Shown here one piece after another: positions 46,927-57,975 of a DNA stretch of 64,000 nt. Made by a program: the position numbers and the translations under genes. A model generated the notes under the pieces. The model saw nothing but the letters and a program-made list of their open reading frames with translations, had not been told where the DNA came from and did no database searches. This stretch comes from Pilatotrama ljubarskyi (Eukaryota > Basidiomycota > Agaricomycetes > Polyporales > Polyporaceae), in assembly GCA_022385805.1 (NCBI GenBank), contig MU277702.1:62001-126000 (forward strand), written 5' to 3'. How positions within the stretch are numbered: the first letter of the stretch is position 1; each line of letters starts with the position of its first letter.

Positions 46927-47877
46927 ATGCCTGTCCCGACCACCGTACAACATGAGAAGAACATTTGGGTCGCTGCCGGAGACGGCGATCTCGAGCGAGT
47001 GAGGGTGAGGGTGCTCCGTCTCCGTATAAATGAGCACCGCTAACTACGCCGCGATCCAGGAGCTGATCGAAGTACACTGTTTGTGAGATCGCCGCGCTCC
47101 TGTTGGCTCGAGTCGTTTAACATGATTTCATAGCGATGTCGCCTAATATGCCCGATCCGAACACATACACGCCGATGCGAGTATCTTTCAGACTTGCTTG
47201 ATCTGCTCGTTGTGACTTGTTTTCCCAGGCACGCGGCTGCGTCCTACGGACACCTCAACGTTCTGGAGTACCTCATCTCTCGGGGTGCGTTCACAACATC
47301 ACATACTAGAAAGATGTTTTTAACAGCTTTGTAGGCGGAGATGTGAATGTCACCGATAACGACGGCGATACACCGCTGTATGTGGTCGAGAACATCGAAA
47401 CTGCCAGGTTCCTGGTAGAACATGGGGCGACTGTCAACCGCCAGAATGACGAAGGAATCTCCGTACGTCCGTTTGTAATTCATCTCACCTGCATGATACT
47501 CAATAGTGTCGCAGCCTGCACAATACCTTGAGGAAGACTTCCCCGCCGTCGCGGCATATTTAGAAAACCTCGGCGGCACAAACACCGGCGGCGCGGAAGC
47601 TGCACCCGTCGAGATGCACGAGAACCCATCTCAGCATGCGCAGAACGTCGCATCGGAAAACCTCACGTCTTCCCTGCTACAAGACGTGCAGGCCGTGATG
47701 CAGCGCGCGGAGGCGGAAGGACGGGAGGCATCGGATGACGAGCTGCGACAAATTGTCGGTCGGGCAGTCATCGAGGGGATGGTTACTGGCTATGGTATGA
47801 GCGCGGAAGGGGGCGGCGAGACCAGAGAAGAACGAGGCAGCGACGATGTGAAGAGAGCGAGGACGGACGGCAGCTGA
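46927..47877 (+). CDS. Small ankyrin-repeat protein
   Basis: Six exons (46927-47004, 47060-47078, 47134-47176, 47229-47284, 47335-47462, 47515-47877) join in phase to 228 residues. Ankyrin units read NIWVAAGDGDLERVRELIE, YTPMHAAASYGHLNVLEYLISRGGDVN and DGDTPLYVVENIETARFLVEHGATVN, followed by an incomplete cap and an acidic C-terminal helix (LLQDVQAVMQRAEAEGREASDDELRQIV). It resembles the short fungal ankyrin proteins related to Yar1, which chaperones ribosomal protein Rps3; the match is only in size and architecture. Exon 2 is 19 nt. The third intron (47177-47228) must begin with GC (gcgagt) to give the canonical TPMHAAA block. Confidence 0.85.
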
Positions 47878-48218
47878 AAGTGAGCCGTGCGGGCCACAGG
47901 TTCATCGAGAGACTACAGTATATAACTCTTGCATACGATCTTGTCTGATAGGGCCTCTTCATCTTGAGCTCGTGAAGAATTTCGTTTGCCGCCCTCTCTC
48001 GTGCCGTCTCGCCTTGTATATGCTCCCACTACTACCTCCGCGACGGACAGTGCACAGTGCCGATCACTTTCTCGATCGCGTCGGGCGTCTATCTGTATCT
48101 TCGGCGATAAGATGCCTTTCACCGTTGAATACTCTTGCGGAGGACGATCATACATCGCCGGTCTTATTGCTGCATCTCGTCAATGCTCTAGTACACTGCA
48201 CAATCGGGACCTCACAAA
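47878..48218. other. Intergenic region before PRMT5
   Basis: Mostly non-coding, but a frame upstream of the chosen PRMT5 ATG (48112 onward, MPFTVEYSCGG) with a possible intron to about 48230 could belong to an alternative 5' exon of that gene, because PRMT5 proteins usually have additional N-terminal residues. Confidence 0.35.
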
Positions 48219-51196
48219 ATGCCTGCTTTCTGTAGTCACTATACTCTGGAAGACATCGCGGAGCTCGCGCAGCGCGGCGATCTCGGCGACGACACACCTG
48301 CCCTGCGAGCGACATCCGATGCCCGTAACGGAGGATATGACACCGTCTGCTTCCCCCTCGCCAACGAAAAATGGAAGGCGCGGTGGAGAGAGCTTTGTAT
48401 TCTCAACCCGGAGAAATCCCAGGACAACCAAGCAATTGAGCAGCGCGCGGAGGCATGGAGATCCAAGCCTGCGTTCTTCCGCGACGAGGTGACGCTCTCG
48501 CGGCTCGGTGAGTTGCTCTTTGCTTCCGCGTTACTGCACCGTCCCACTCTTCCTCATGCTGCTATACTACCGTAGAGGAGGCGGAGTGTCTGATTCCGCT
48601 AATCTCGGATTGGTTGGAGCTGGACGCGTCTGACGACTGGGTTCGCCATGACGCTGAAATCGTGAGTGTGTGCATTGATTGAACCCTGTGTTGTGTCTAA
48701 TCACGCAACTCTCCGTTTCATGTGCACCTGTAATCGCATGATACTACCATATTCGCTGCACGTAGGCTTTGCACCAAGAGCTGGCGTTCGCATCCTATCT
48801 GAACGCGCAATGCGCCATCCTTCCTCCGCCGAGCAATCGCTCTCAAGTCGGCTCCTACGCACGCGCCATTAACGCGTGTTTGGCCAGCATTCCGTTCATG
48901 GAGCTGTCCGTTCGCGTCCCCATCTATGATCCGACCTCCGTACTCCAGACCCCGTCGCGATCTCCGTCGCCAGTGGAGTCGCGCACTTCCGAAACGGTAT
49001 CGGGAGGGACGCCCCCCGAGTCCAATATGACAACCTGGGAAATGTGGGATACCATCCGAACGATATGTGATTACAACCCGAGGCTCACCTTGGGTAAGGG
49101 CTGTTACTGGTATGGGAATGACGTTTAACTCACCGTGTCTCGGCAGCCCTGGACCTCACCCCGCCGTTGCCATTGTCATCGAGTGTTCTCGATCAATGGT
49201 TGGCGGAGCCTGTACGGCATTTATGGCTTCCAGCGTCAGCCTTCATTGCCAATGCGAAGGGTTATCCTGTAATGACAAAAGGCGCGCAGTCGTTCATACG
49301 CGATATCATGAAGGTATACGAAAACAATAACCTCTTCTATGAGCTTTGCTGACCGGTCGTCTCTCCATAAGCTGCAACCCAACGTCATCCTCTCCGGAAC
49401 AAGGGCGAAGAAGCATTCGCGAGGAGGGGAGGCGGCGTACGCTCAGTATATCCGGCACCTGGAGAAAACTAGCCCTGCCTTGAAGGCTGCACAAACCGCA
49501 GGGACCGTTGAAAACTTCGCTCAGGGGTATCAAGACTATCTGCAGGCACCCTTGCAGGTCAGCATTGCACAGTGTGAGACGTACTTGTCGGATCTTGACT
49601 GACCCTGTGGAAGCCCCTTATGGACAACCTGCAGAGTATCACATACCAGACCTTCGAGCAAGACCCGGTGAAGTACCGTAATTACGAAGAGGTGACGTCT
49701 GTATTATTTGTTACTCGATTTCTCTGTTTATATGTCAGCATTGCAGGCAATATTCCTGGCCTTGTCGGAATGGCCAAATCCGGGCAAAGTGTATGTAATC
49801 CGTTCATGACTCGGTCGCTCACTAATGCCGACTCGGAGATGACCCCAGCACCCTATGCGTTGCCGGAGCCGGCCGTGGTCCTCTCGTTGCTCGGGCCCTC
49901 AAAGCGATCGAGCGATCAAAACGCGACGCGTTTGTATACGCGGTGGAGAAGAACCCGAACGCCTATGTAACGTGAGTATACCTTCGTAAGATGCTCCGTC
50001 CGAGCCGTGCTGACGGGGTTAGTACGCAGCCTCCAGGAGCGCCACCGAGTTGAATGGGGCGATGAAAAGGTCAAGCTGCTGTACGGCGACATGCGGACTT
50101 TGGAGGTACCTGAGAAAGTCGACATCCTCATAAGCGAGCTGCTCGGCTCGTTCGGAGACAATGAGCTTAGTCCCGAGTGCCTAGACGGCGCTTCAAGGTT
50201 CTTGAAGCGTGAGTAACCCCTGTCTTCCCGCTCCTGACCGATTATGACCTCAAGGTTCGAGTAGCGGAGGGAATCTCCATACCGTCCTCCTATACCGCGT
50301 ATATCGCGCCATTGTCCTCGTCAAAGTTGTACAACGAGACAAGGGCGACAAAAGATCCGAAGTCGATGGAGACACCTTACGTGGTCATGCTCCATGCGAT
50401 CAACATGTTGAGCGATAATGGCGGCGGCATAAGCGGAACTTGCGGCCCTCAGATACAGGAATGCTGGGACTTCGAGCATCCAAGAAAAGATGCTGCGCTG
50501 ACCGAGCAAGGTGCGTTCCATGTTAACGGTTCGTAGTACTGTCAGCCTCGTTCTGACTTCGAATCATGTAGGACTACCTTTGACTAACAGTCACAACACA
50601 CGTTCGGCCAAGTTGACCTTCCATATCCCCAACGCGGGCGTGTTGCATGGTTTTGCGGGCTACTTCGAGGCCGTCCTGTATGGGCACGTCGGCCTGAGCA
50701 TACATCCGGACCGCATGGCCCAGATCTCAAAAGACATGTTGAGTTGGTTCCCGCTCTTCTTCCCTCTGAAGGTGAGCGGACCCAGTTTCAACCTCAAACA
50801 GACGGAGTGTCTAAGCTCCTTGCATCGCAGGATCCACTCTATCTTCCGGCCGACTCCGAGCTTACCGTTTCGCTATGGCGGCTCACTGATGCGCGCAAGG
50901 TATGGTACGAGTGGTACGCGGAAGCGTTCTTGCCCGTACCCAGCTCCTCCGTGCATTCGCCTGTATGGCGAGATACGCTCTCCCCAATGAGCCCCTCGCC
51001 AGACAACAGCAGCTTCCTGAGCCCCGTCGTATCCACACCGACTTTCGTGTCAAGTCCGCTGCTCGATGTCCCGCAGCTAACACTGGAGCTGCCGACTCGA
51101 CAGCCTGAAAGACAGAGGGAGGGCGTCAGCTTGGTGAAGATCAGCCAGACCGCATTGCATAACCCTGGGGGTCAGAGTAGTTGGATCGGGTTGTAG
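48219..51196 (+). CDS. PRMT5-type protein arginine methyltransferase (Skb1/Hsl7)
   Basis: Type II enzyme making symmetric dimethylarginine on histones and splicing factors; in fungi it also affects cell-cycle checkpoints. The N-terminal TIM-barrel region reads [48 protein letters not shown]. The methyltransferase core has [16 protein letters not shown] (SAM motif I), [14 protein letters not shown] (motif post-I), [37 protein letters not shown] (the double-Glu loop [11 protein letters not shown] typical of PRMT5) and, in the beta-barrel, [17 protein letters not shown] and [17 protein letters not shown]-terminal residues after about 50920 are an unusually long Ser/Pro-rich tail ([15 protein letters not shown]) before [12 protein letters not shown]. 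The start is uncertain: ATG at 48219 is used, but an upstream exon is possible. Confidence 0.92.
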
Positions 51197-51606
51197 GTTA
51201 CATGCCCACGGTGATGCGTCTGTGTATGATCCCCGACGTTCCGGTGAGCATGTCGCAATGTATTGTTTGTCTTCACACCTGCGGACTTTGTCGCGGCTTG
51301 TCGTTCCGCCTGGCGTGCCTAGGAGGGCCGGGGCGCGAGTGCCGCATGTTACAGCGGCCGATCCCTAGAGGGTAAGTACTTGCCCATTTACAGATGTGCT
51401 CAAGCGAAATTCAGCTGTCAAGCTTCGTTCTCCGCGCCTTCTTCGATGACCCTTCACACTGTTCGACCATATCCCGCCTCGCTTCCTGGCGGCGCTTTCT
51501 TCCATACCACCACCTCGTCCATCCACTTTCTACACCCAGTCCGCTCGCTCCTCGATACCCGCTCTTGCCGCATTCTCTACTCTCAAATCGATTAATAGCC
51601 TTCATA
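51197..51606. other. Intergenic region before the GPI protein
   Basis: No gene. The last 150 nt are pyrimidine-rich (ctcgcttcctgg...ctcctcgatacc), a pattern common in promoters of well-expressed fungal genes. No TATA box clearly placed. Confidence 0.35.
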
Positions 51607-52656
51607 ATGCGTTTCACCATCTCGGCTGTAACTCTTGCCGCTCTTGCCCCGATGGTCCTTGGGCAGGGTCCCAGGATCAACACGCTGTAGGGGGCCTGTA
51701 TGCATGCCCGTTTCGTTTGCTAACTCGCATGTGCATCTGTATAGCATGAGCCCGACGCAATGCGGTGAGCACCATGACCATGATGGAGGACGATTCGCGC
51801 TGAACTCACACTGTCCACAGAGCCTGTTCAGTTCACGTGGGAGGGCGGTTCTCCGCCTTACTACTTGTCTCTCGTGCCCGGTGAGTCCTTCGATCCACCA
51901 AACTGCAATGCTCGCGCTCACGGCGTGCTCAAGGCGGCCAACCTGGCGCTCAAGCGGTGAGTCCAGTCGACAAGTGTGAACCAAAACTCCGGCAACTCAC
52001 GATGATCATACTATAATTAGATGAAGCAGTTCCCAGCTCAAAACGGTACCAGCATGACCTGGACGGTTGATCTTCCCGATGGCACACGTTTGCAAGTCAA
52101 TTGCATCGCGCATACATGTCGGTCACTCATGGTTGTTGCCCTACAGCTCAAGCTCCTTGAGAGACGGCTCGGGTACGCAAGCATTCTCCGACATCCAGAC
52201 GGTGCAGCCAGGTCCTGACAGCAGGTGAGTGGACCGTGAACGCTCTCTAAACTGTGACAGTGCCTATCATACACATCTCGGTTCAGCTGCCTCAACGACT
52301 CGGTCTCGGAGACCACTGCTATGACGATGGCGGCTACTTCTACGTCAGGTGCTACGGATACTTCTGCCGCATCGACGAACACGGCCACCACTACTTCAGT
52401 CCCGGCTGTCGCCCAGAAGTAGGTTGCGCATTTGACGTCCTTTACCTGTCTCTAAAGAACTGTGTACAGGGCCATCTCGACCTCCGCTTCGGGATCCCCT
52501 ACTCTGTCAGGAACCGCGGTGCACGCAGCCTCTTCTGGCGCATCTTTGACATCATCCACCGCGACAAGCAGCAATGCCGCCAGCCTCCACACCTCCGCTG
52601 GCGCGATCGGTATCGCGGGCTTGCTCGGTCTGGTCGGCGCTGCGCTTCTGGGATGA
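51607..52656 (+). CDS. GPI-anchored Ser/Thr-rich protein with Kre9/KNH-like domain
   Basis: Eight exons (51607-51686, 51745-51764, 51821-51880, 51934-51956, 52021-52091, 52147-52224, 52287-52418, 52470-52656) join to 216 residues. Signal peptide MRFTISAVTLAALAPMVLGQ. The domain reads PTQCEPVQFTWEGGSPPYYLSLVPGGQPGAQA, FPAQNGTSMTWTVDLPDGT, SSLRDGSGTQAFSDIQTVQPG, matching the Kre9/Knh1 N-terminal-type domain found in small basidiomycete cell-wall proteins. A Ser/Thr/Ala-rich stalk and hydrophobic tail SAGAIGIAGLLGLVGAALLG give a GPI attachment signal. Location would be cell wall or plasma membrane. Exons 2 and 4 are 20 and 23 nt, and the fifth intron (52092-52146) starts with GC (gcaagt), the only choice that keeps the domain in frame. 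Confidence 0.85.
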
Positions 52657-53074
52657 GTTTGGGCAGCACGGTAGACATGCGATCGGACACTGCAGGTCAA
52701 TTTTTCACAGCCTAACTGAACGATCCAGCACTGTATATCAGCGTTGTAGCACCTCCCTGTTGGCACTGTATGCATCTGGCGCAAATGGCACGACTTCTGC
52801 CGTGATTGATTGAACGAGGAGAGCTGCCTTTCGGGGACAGGGGTGTTACGGTCACGTGGTGAGCGCGTAGGCGATGGGAAAGGCCGGAAGGAGGGAGCGC
52901 CCAGGCAAAAGGCGATTGTCGAATTCTGTTGCGTCTCCTGCAGAAGGGCGCGTGAGCAGTCGTCTCCTTCTAGCCAAGTCTGTACTCCGACAAGGCGCAT
53001 ACACGCCAGTCCAAGTCGTACAGCCGCCGCTGCTTATCAGTCCTCTCCCCTTCACCACATACCTGTTGCCCGCC
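52657..53074. other. Intergenic region before the acidic repeat protein
   Basis: No gene. Minus-strand frames across 52852-53379 are antisense to the next gene's first exon and its promoter. No TATA box identified. Confidence 0.35.
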
Positions 53075-56000
53075 ATGTCTGTCGCTGTCGAAGAGCCAGC
53101 GCAGGCCACACACATTTTGCAGGACATCACCGACGCTACCCCTTCCGCCCACCTCGAGCCAGCTCTTGCGGACGCAGTCGATGCCATCCGCAGACACGCA
53201 CTTGCCACTGACGACATTGTTCCTCCCACGGAGAACGGGTCAGCAAATGCCACCGCAGACGATGGCCTTGCAAAGGAGGACGTGATGGTGACGACAGAAG
53301 ACGCGTCTTTGAGCAAGCTCAAGGACGCGGCCGAAGAGGAGAGCACCTCTGAGGTAGAGCAGGCGGCTGAGGTACGCATATATCCGTTTCAGCACGAGAA
53401 AACTGTGTTGATTGGCATGCCATATGGCTATCAGCCCACTGTTACTGAAGACAAAGTCGCCGAGGAGGTCGCCCCTGCGCCAGTCCAGTCTACTGAGGAT
53501 ACACTCGGTACGTCTGGCAATCGTCCTCTTGCCCTCTGTACCTCCACATGAGCGTCGACTGACGTGATCAACTAGAAGTGAGTGCGCCGCAAGTCGAGAC
53601 TCATGAAGACAAAGCTGCAACAGGCGCCGATGCGGTACCTGCAGACGAAGCCTCCACTATCGAGCCTGAGAAGCTGCCTGCCGTGGATGTACCCCCCGCG
53701 ACGGAGAGTGCTGCTACCGAAGATGCCTCTGCCCCTATCGAAGATACCCTTGCGGCCGATGAGGTCGTTGAAACGGTTGTGGATGAGACCCCGGCTGCTC
53801 TCGCACAGGACGCGACTGCTGCTGAGCCTGCCGTGGTCGAGGAGCACGGCGCGGCTGAAGAGGTCGCTGCTCCTGCCGAGGAAGTTGCGCCTACCGAAGA
53901 GGCACCCCGTGCAGAGGTGCCTGCTGCTTCTGGTGAACCCTCCGAGCCAGTAACCGTCGAAGAGACACCCGTTCTCGCAGAAGAAGAAGCCCCCAGCCAA
54001 GTCGAGGAGACTGCCGTTGTTAAAGAGGCGCCTGCTGTCAGCGTTGCCGAGGAGTCGTCCGTCCCCCAGGAAGAGCCTGCAGCTCAGGAGGCTCAGGATT
54101 CTGTTGAGGCGACCTCTAAGGAGCTGACCGAGGACGCCTCCGGCCACGCCCCAGCGGAAGCTGTAGCAGCCACGGAAGACGACGCCGAGGTAACCATCAC
54201 CGAGTCGGAAGCGCCTGTTCCCGCACTCGAGACGACTAAGGAATCTGTCCTCGAGGCGTCAGTTGAAGAGTCCGCTGCTGCGGGAGAGGCAGTCGACGAG
54301 CCCGCTGCCGATGTGGAGCCGCTTGTCGCGACCGAAGAGCCAATCACTGAAGACGTTCCGGTTGAAACCCCTGCGTCTGAGGAGACACCGGCGGCAGAGG
54401 AGACCGTCCCGCCCGCGCCCACGGAAGTCGTTGAGACCAAAGAGGTTGAGGCGGAGGCACCTCCAGACGAAGCCCAACCTGCTGTCGAGCCTGCACCCGC
54501 TGTCGAGCCAGCCGTCATCGAGGAATCTGCTCCTGCTCCAGAGGCTCCGGCCGAAGAGGTCCCTGTAGAGGAAGCTGCGACGGTGGAAGACGTCCCCGCC
54601 ACGGTCGAGGGCCCTGTGCCGGAGCCCGCAACACCTGCCATCGAGAAGGCCGTCGAGCCCGACGCGGTTCCGGTTGCGCATGAAGCCGCGCCTGAAATGC
54701 CCACTGAGTCCGCGGAGGAGTCCGCCGCAGAGCTCGTGGATGTTCCCGTCCCCGTTGTCGAAGAGGTCCCAGCGATTGAGCATGTCGACGAGGTCATTCC
54801 CGACCGTGCGCAAACCGCTGCCGAGGAGAATGCCCAGGAGACCTCTGCGGCTGCCGCACCCGCCCTTGAGGTCGCTGAGGAGACTGCTCCCGCTCAGGAG
54901 CCTGTGCCTGCGGCGGAGGTACCTGTTGCGCAGGAGGAGGAAGTCATCCCTGCGGAAGAAGTGTCGGAGACTGTAGAGGAACTCAAGGAGGAGGAATCTG
55001 TTGCACCCGAGGGGCCTGTCCCTCCTGCTGAAGTGGCCACTCATGCCACTGAAGAGGCTCCAGTCCCGGAGGAATCCGTCGACGCTGCTCCCGAGGAACG
55101 CATTGTCACTGAGGATACCCCAGTCGCCGCCGAGGAGACTGTTGCCTCGGCCGAAGAGACACCTGCTGTTGAGGAGGCTCCTGCTCCCGCCGAGGAGACC
55201 CCTGCTGTCGTCGAGGACGCCACTATAGCTGTTGAGGAAGTCCCCGTTGCTGGGGAAACCCCCGCTGTCGAGGAGACCCCTGCCGGCGTCGAAGAGGCTG
55301 TTTCTACTGAAGAGACTCCGGCAGCTGCTCCGGCCGAGACAGCTGTAGCTGCCGATGAGGTCTCCGCCGCCCCCGTGCCGGACGGCTCCGCGGAGGTCGA
55401 AGAGGCTCCCGCCGTTGAGGAGGCACCTGCCGCCGAGGAAGCTGCCGCTGCTGAGCAGGCACCCGCTGTCGAGGAAACCGCCCCTGTCGACGAGACCCTC
55501 GCTTCCGAGAAGAGCGCCACTGTCGAAGGAGCGGCGGCCGTCCAGGAGCAGGTTGAGCAGCCCGCTATCACCGAGGACGCTGTTGACATTGACGCTTCCG
55601 TCGCTGAAGCAGTCCCGGCCGTCGAGGCTTCTGCGTCTGAAGAAGCTCCGGTCGCTGACGAGGCTCCGGTCGCTGAAGAGGCTCAGGCCGCTACGGAGGT
55701 TGAGATTCCAGTCGTGGAGACCGCCGCCGGTGCCATACAGGGTGACGAGGATCTGATTGAGGAGAACAGGCCTACGGTTGAGGAGGCTCCTGCTGTCAAA
55801 GAGCTTCCCGCTGATGAGAAGCCAGCCCAAGAGGCCGAGGTTGCTGTACTTGCCGAAGCAGTCGAAGTCCCCGTTGTCTCGGTCGATGCTCCACAAGACG
55901 AACCCGAGCAGCAAGATCAGACCACCGAGGTCGCTGCGCCGAAGAGCCCGTCTCCGTCTATCAAGGACCGCCCGAAGTCTCCGTGGACCCCGTCATACAG

Positions 56001-57975
56001 CGTCACCACTCAGGGCCCCGGCACCAATGCTGCCGAGGAGGAGCAGGAGATCGCCGAGCTTGAGCAGCTTCCCCCTTCAGCTGAGGAGGAAACCGTCACG
56101 GCTCCTACCGTTGAGGTCACTGCAGAGGTGAGAGGTTTCTGCTATGTGACTCGTAGCTTCAAGACTTAAAAAAATGCCTGCAGCCGTCGGAAGATGTGGT
56201 AGAGCCTCCCACTTCAGAGGCGGACGTCGACCCTCCCAAGTCTCCATCTTGGGTGCCGTCCTACTCTGTCAGCGCACAGGGAACGAGCCCGCGTCATTCT
56301 CCTAAGTTTGAAGCCGCTGAGCTGCCCGAAGAGTTTGCTCCAGAGGTCGAACCTGTTGCTGCTCCCGAGCCCGAACCCCTACCTGTCGCCCAGGCTGAAG
56401 AAAGCGCTCCTGTCCAAACCGACGCTGAGCCGGCTGTCGAGACGGCTGAGGAGCTAGCACAAGCAGAGGCAGCCGCCCCCGCCGTAGAGTTTCCAGTTGA
56501 GAAGGAGCCTGTCGCAGACCCCGCTGCTCAGAATGAGATCGTCAAGGAGACGCCTGCTCCCCAGGTCTTGGTCACCAGCATTGAAGAAGACACGCCTGCT
56601 CCCGAGCCAGCCCCGATTCCTGAGGAGGCTAGCAAGTCTTCTCCTTGGATCCCATCGTACTCCGTCAGCTCCCAAGGTTCCAGCCCCCTTCATACCCCCC
56701 AGCAGACTGCTGAGGACGCTGATGTCGCGGAGGTCGAGTCCTTGCCCACAGCCGCTATGGCTGCCGAGGGACCCTCAGTAACTGCATCTGAGTCCGAACC
56801 TAACCCGGTGGAGGAGCCCTTTGCGGCGGAAGCACCTGTTCCGAGGGAGGAGCCCGTCGTCCCTGAGACTGTCGCTGAGGAACCCGTCCTGGAGGCCCCT
56901 GCTGAGGCTATCACCGTGGAGACACCCATCGTCGTCACTGACGAGGCCGCGGAAGAGGCTGCTGCGGTATGTTCTAGTGTATATTGGGGTCTATAGTATC
57001 ACTGACAACGGTTCATATAGCCTCAGACGCCGCCTGACGTTGCGAGCGGAGATGAAAGACCGAAGTCCCCATGGACGCCTTCGTATACCGTCACTCAGCA
57101 GGGTGGCAGCCCTCTTCACAGCCCTGGCCCGGCGCAGAGAGAGCTGGAGGACTTGGAGCAATTGCCCCCTCGAGCGGACGATGAGACCGCCGAGTCTGAG
57201 CCTGTGCCTGCGGAGCAACCTGCGATCGTTGTCAACGAGACATCAGCTCTCGGAGCAGAGGTAAGTACTGTATGACCATCAACGGCTCATCTGACTCATT
57301 CCCTTCTGCTAACAGGACACAACTCAAGCGGTCGAACAGCCTCCTTCGCGTCCCTGGACGCCGTCGTACTCGGTCACGAAGCAAGGACCCGATGTCGACG
57401 TGGGCGCTGATGAACCTGAACAGGCATCTGTGCCTGTTGCAGAGCAGCCCGCAGTCGACCAGCCTGTGCAGGCCGAGAAGGTCGAAGAGGCTGCACTGGA
57501 GCCTGCAGTTGAGACTGCGACAAATGGCAGCGGTCTCCACGACTTCCCGAGCTCGGACGAAGGCAAGAGGATGACTACGAAGTACGTGCAGTTCAACATT
57601 TTAAGATCGCACATACTGAGCCAGGATGGCAGGCCTAGCCTGGCGCGCCTGGCGCCTGTCGACGAGAACGAACAAACTCAGATCAACGAGTCGCCGCCTC
57701 CTCCGGCAGACCTCACACCCTCCCTTGCCCCTTCCAGCGCACGTGCACGTCTCGAATCAACGACATCGTCCCGCTACTTCCCCGGTGGCTGGTTCTCAAG
57801 CACCGTCAAGCTGCCGGAGGAGGGCCGTACGTCCCTGGAGAACGCTGCAGGCGAGTTTACGAAGAGCCAGGCCGAGGAGACCGCATCCCCTGCACTGGAA
57901 GCGCCTGCGAATACCCCCATCGACGGGAATGTAGAGGACAAGCATAAGAAGGGCAAGTGGTGCGTCATAATGTAA
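53075..57975 (+). CDS. Large acidic low-complexity protein with C-terminal CaaX box
   Basis: Seven exons (53075-53371, 53435-53507, 53576-56127, 56184-56966, 57021-57260, 57316-57581, 57633-57975) give 1,517 residues in phase. Not assignable to a named family. About 1,000 residues are Glu/Ala/Pro/Val repeats of the type PAVEEAPA(A/P)AEET. Then five copies of an S-P-x-x-P-S-Y-S/T-V-x-x-Q-G motif occur at about 55975, 56235, 56638, 57060 and 57345, each followed by an acidic, E-x-L-P-containing stretch. The C-terminal 100 residues contain YFPGGWFSSTVKL and end KHKKGKWCVIM: a polybasic stretch plus a CaaX box whose final Met favours farnesylation. This predicts a membrane-tethered, intrinsically disordered scaffold. 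No signal peptide or transmembrane helix. The last intron (57582-57632) is 51 nt and stop-free. Confidence 0.85.
53576..55960 (+). repeat. Coding low-complexity Glu/Ala/Pro/Val repeat
   Basis: Imperfect repetition of short units dominated by gag/gaa, gct/gcc, cct/ccc and gtc/gtt codons within one exon. Copies are degenerate at the DNA level, indicating an old expansion kept by selection on amino-acid content. The bias leaves long artificial open frames on the opposite strand. Confidence 0.8.

Noticed and set aside
54259..55914. 551-codon open frame on the minus strand
   Set aside because: It lies antisense to the Glu/Ala/Pro/Val repeat exon; codon bias of the repeat removes stops from the opposite strand. 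Its Leu/Gly/Ser/Arg-rich translation has no family pattern.
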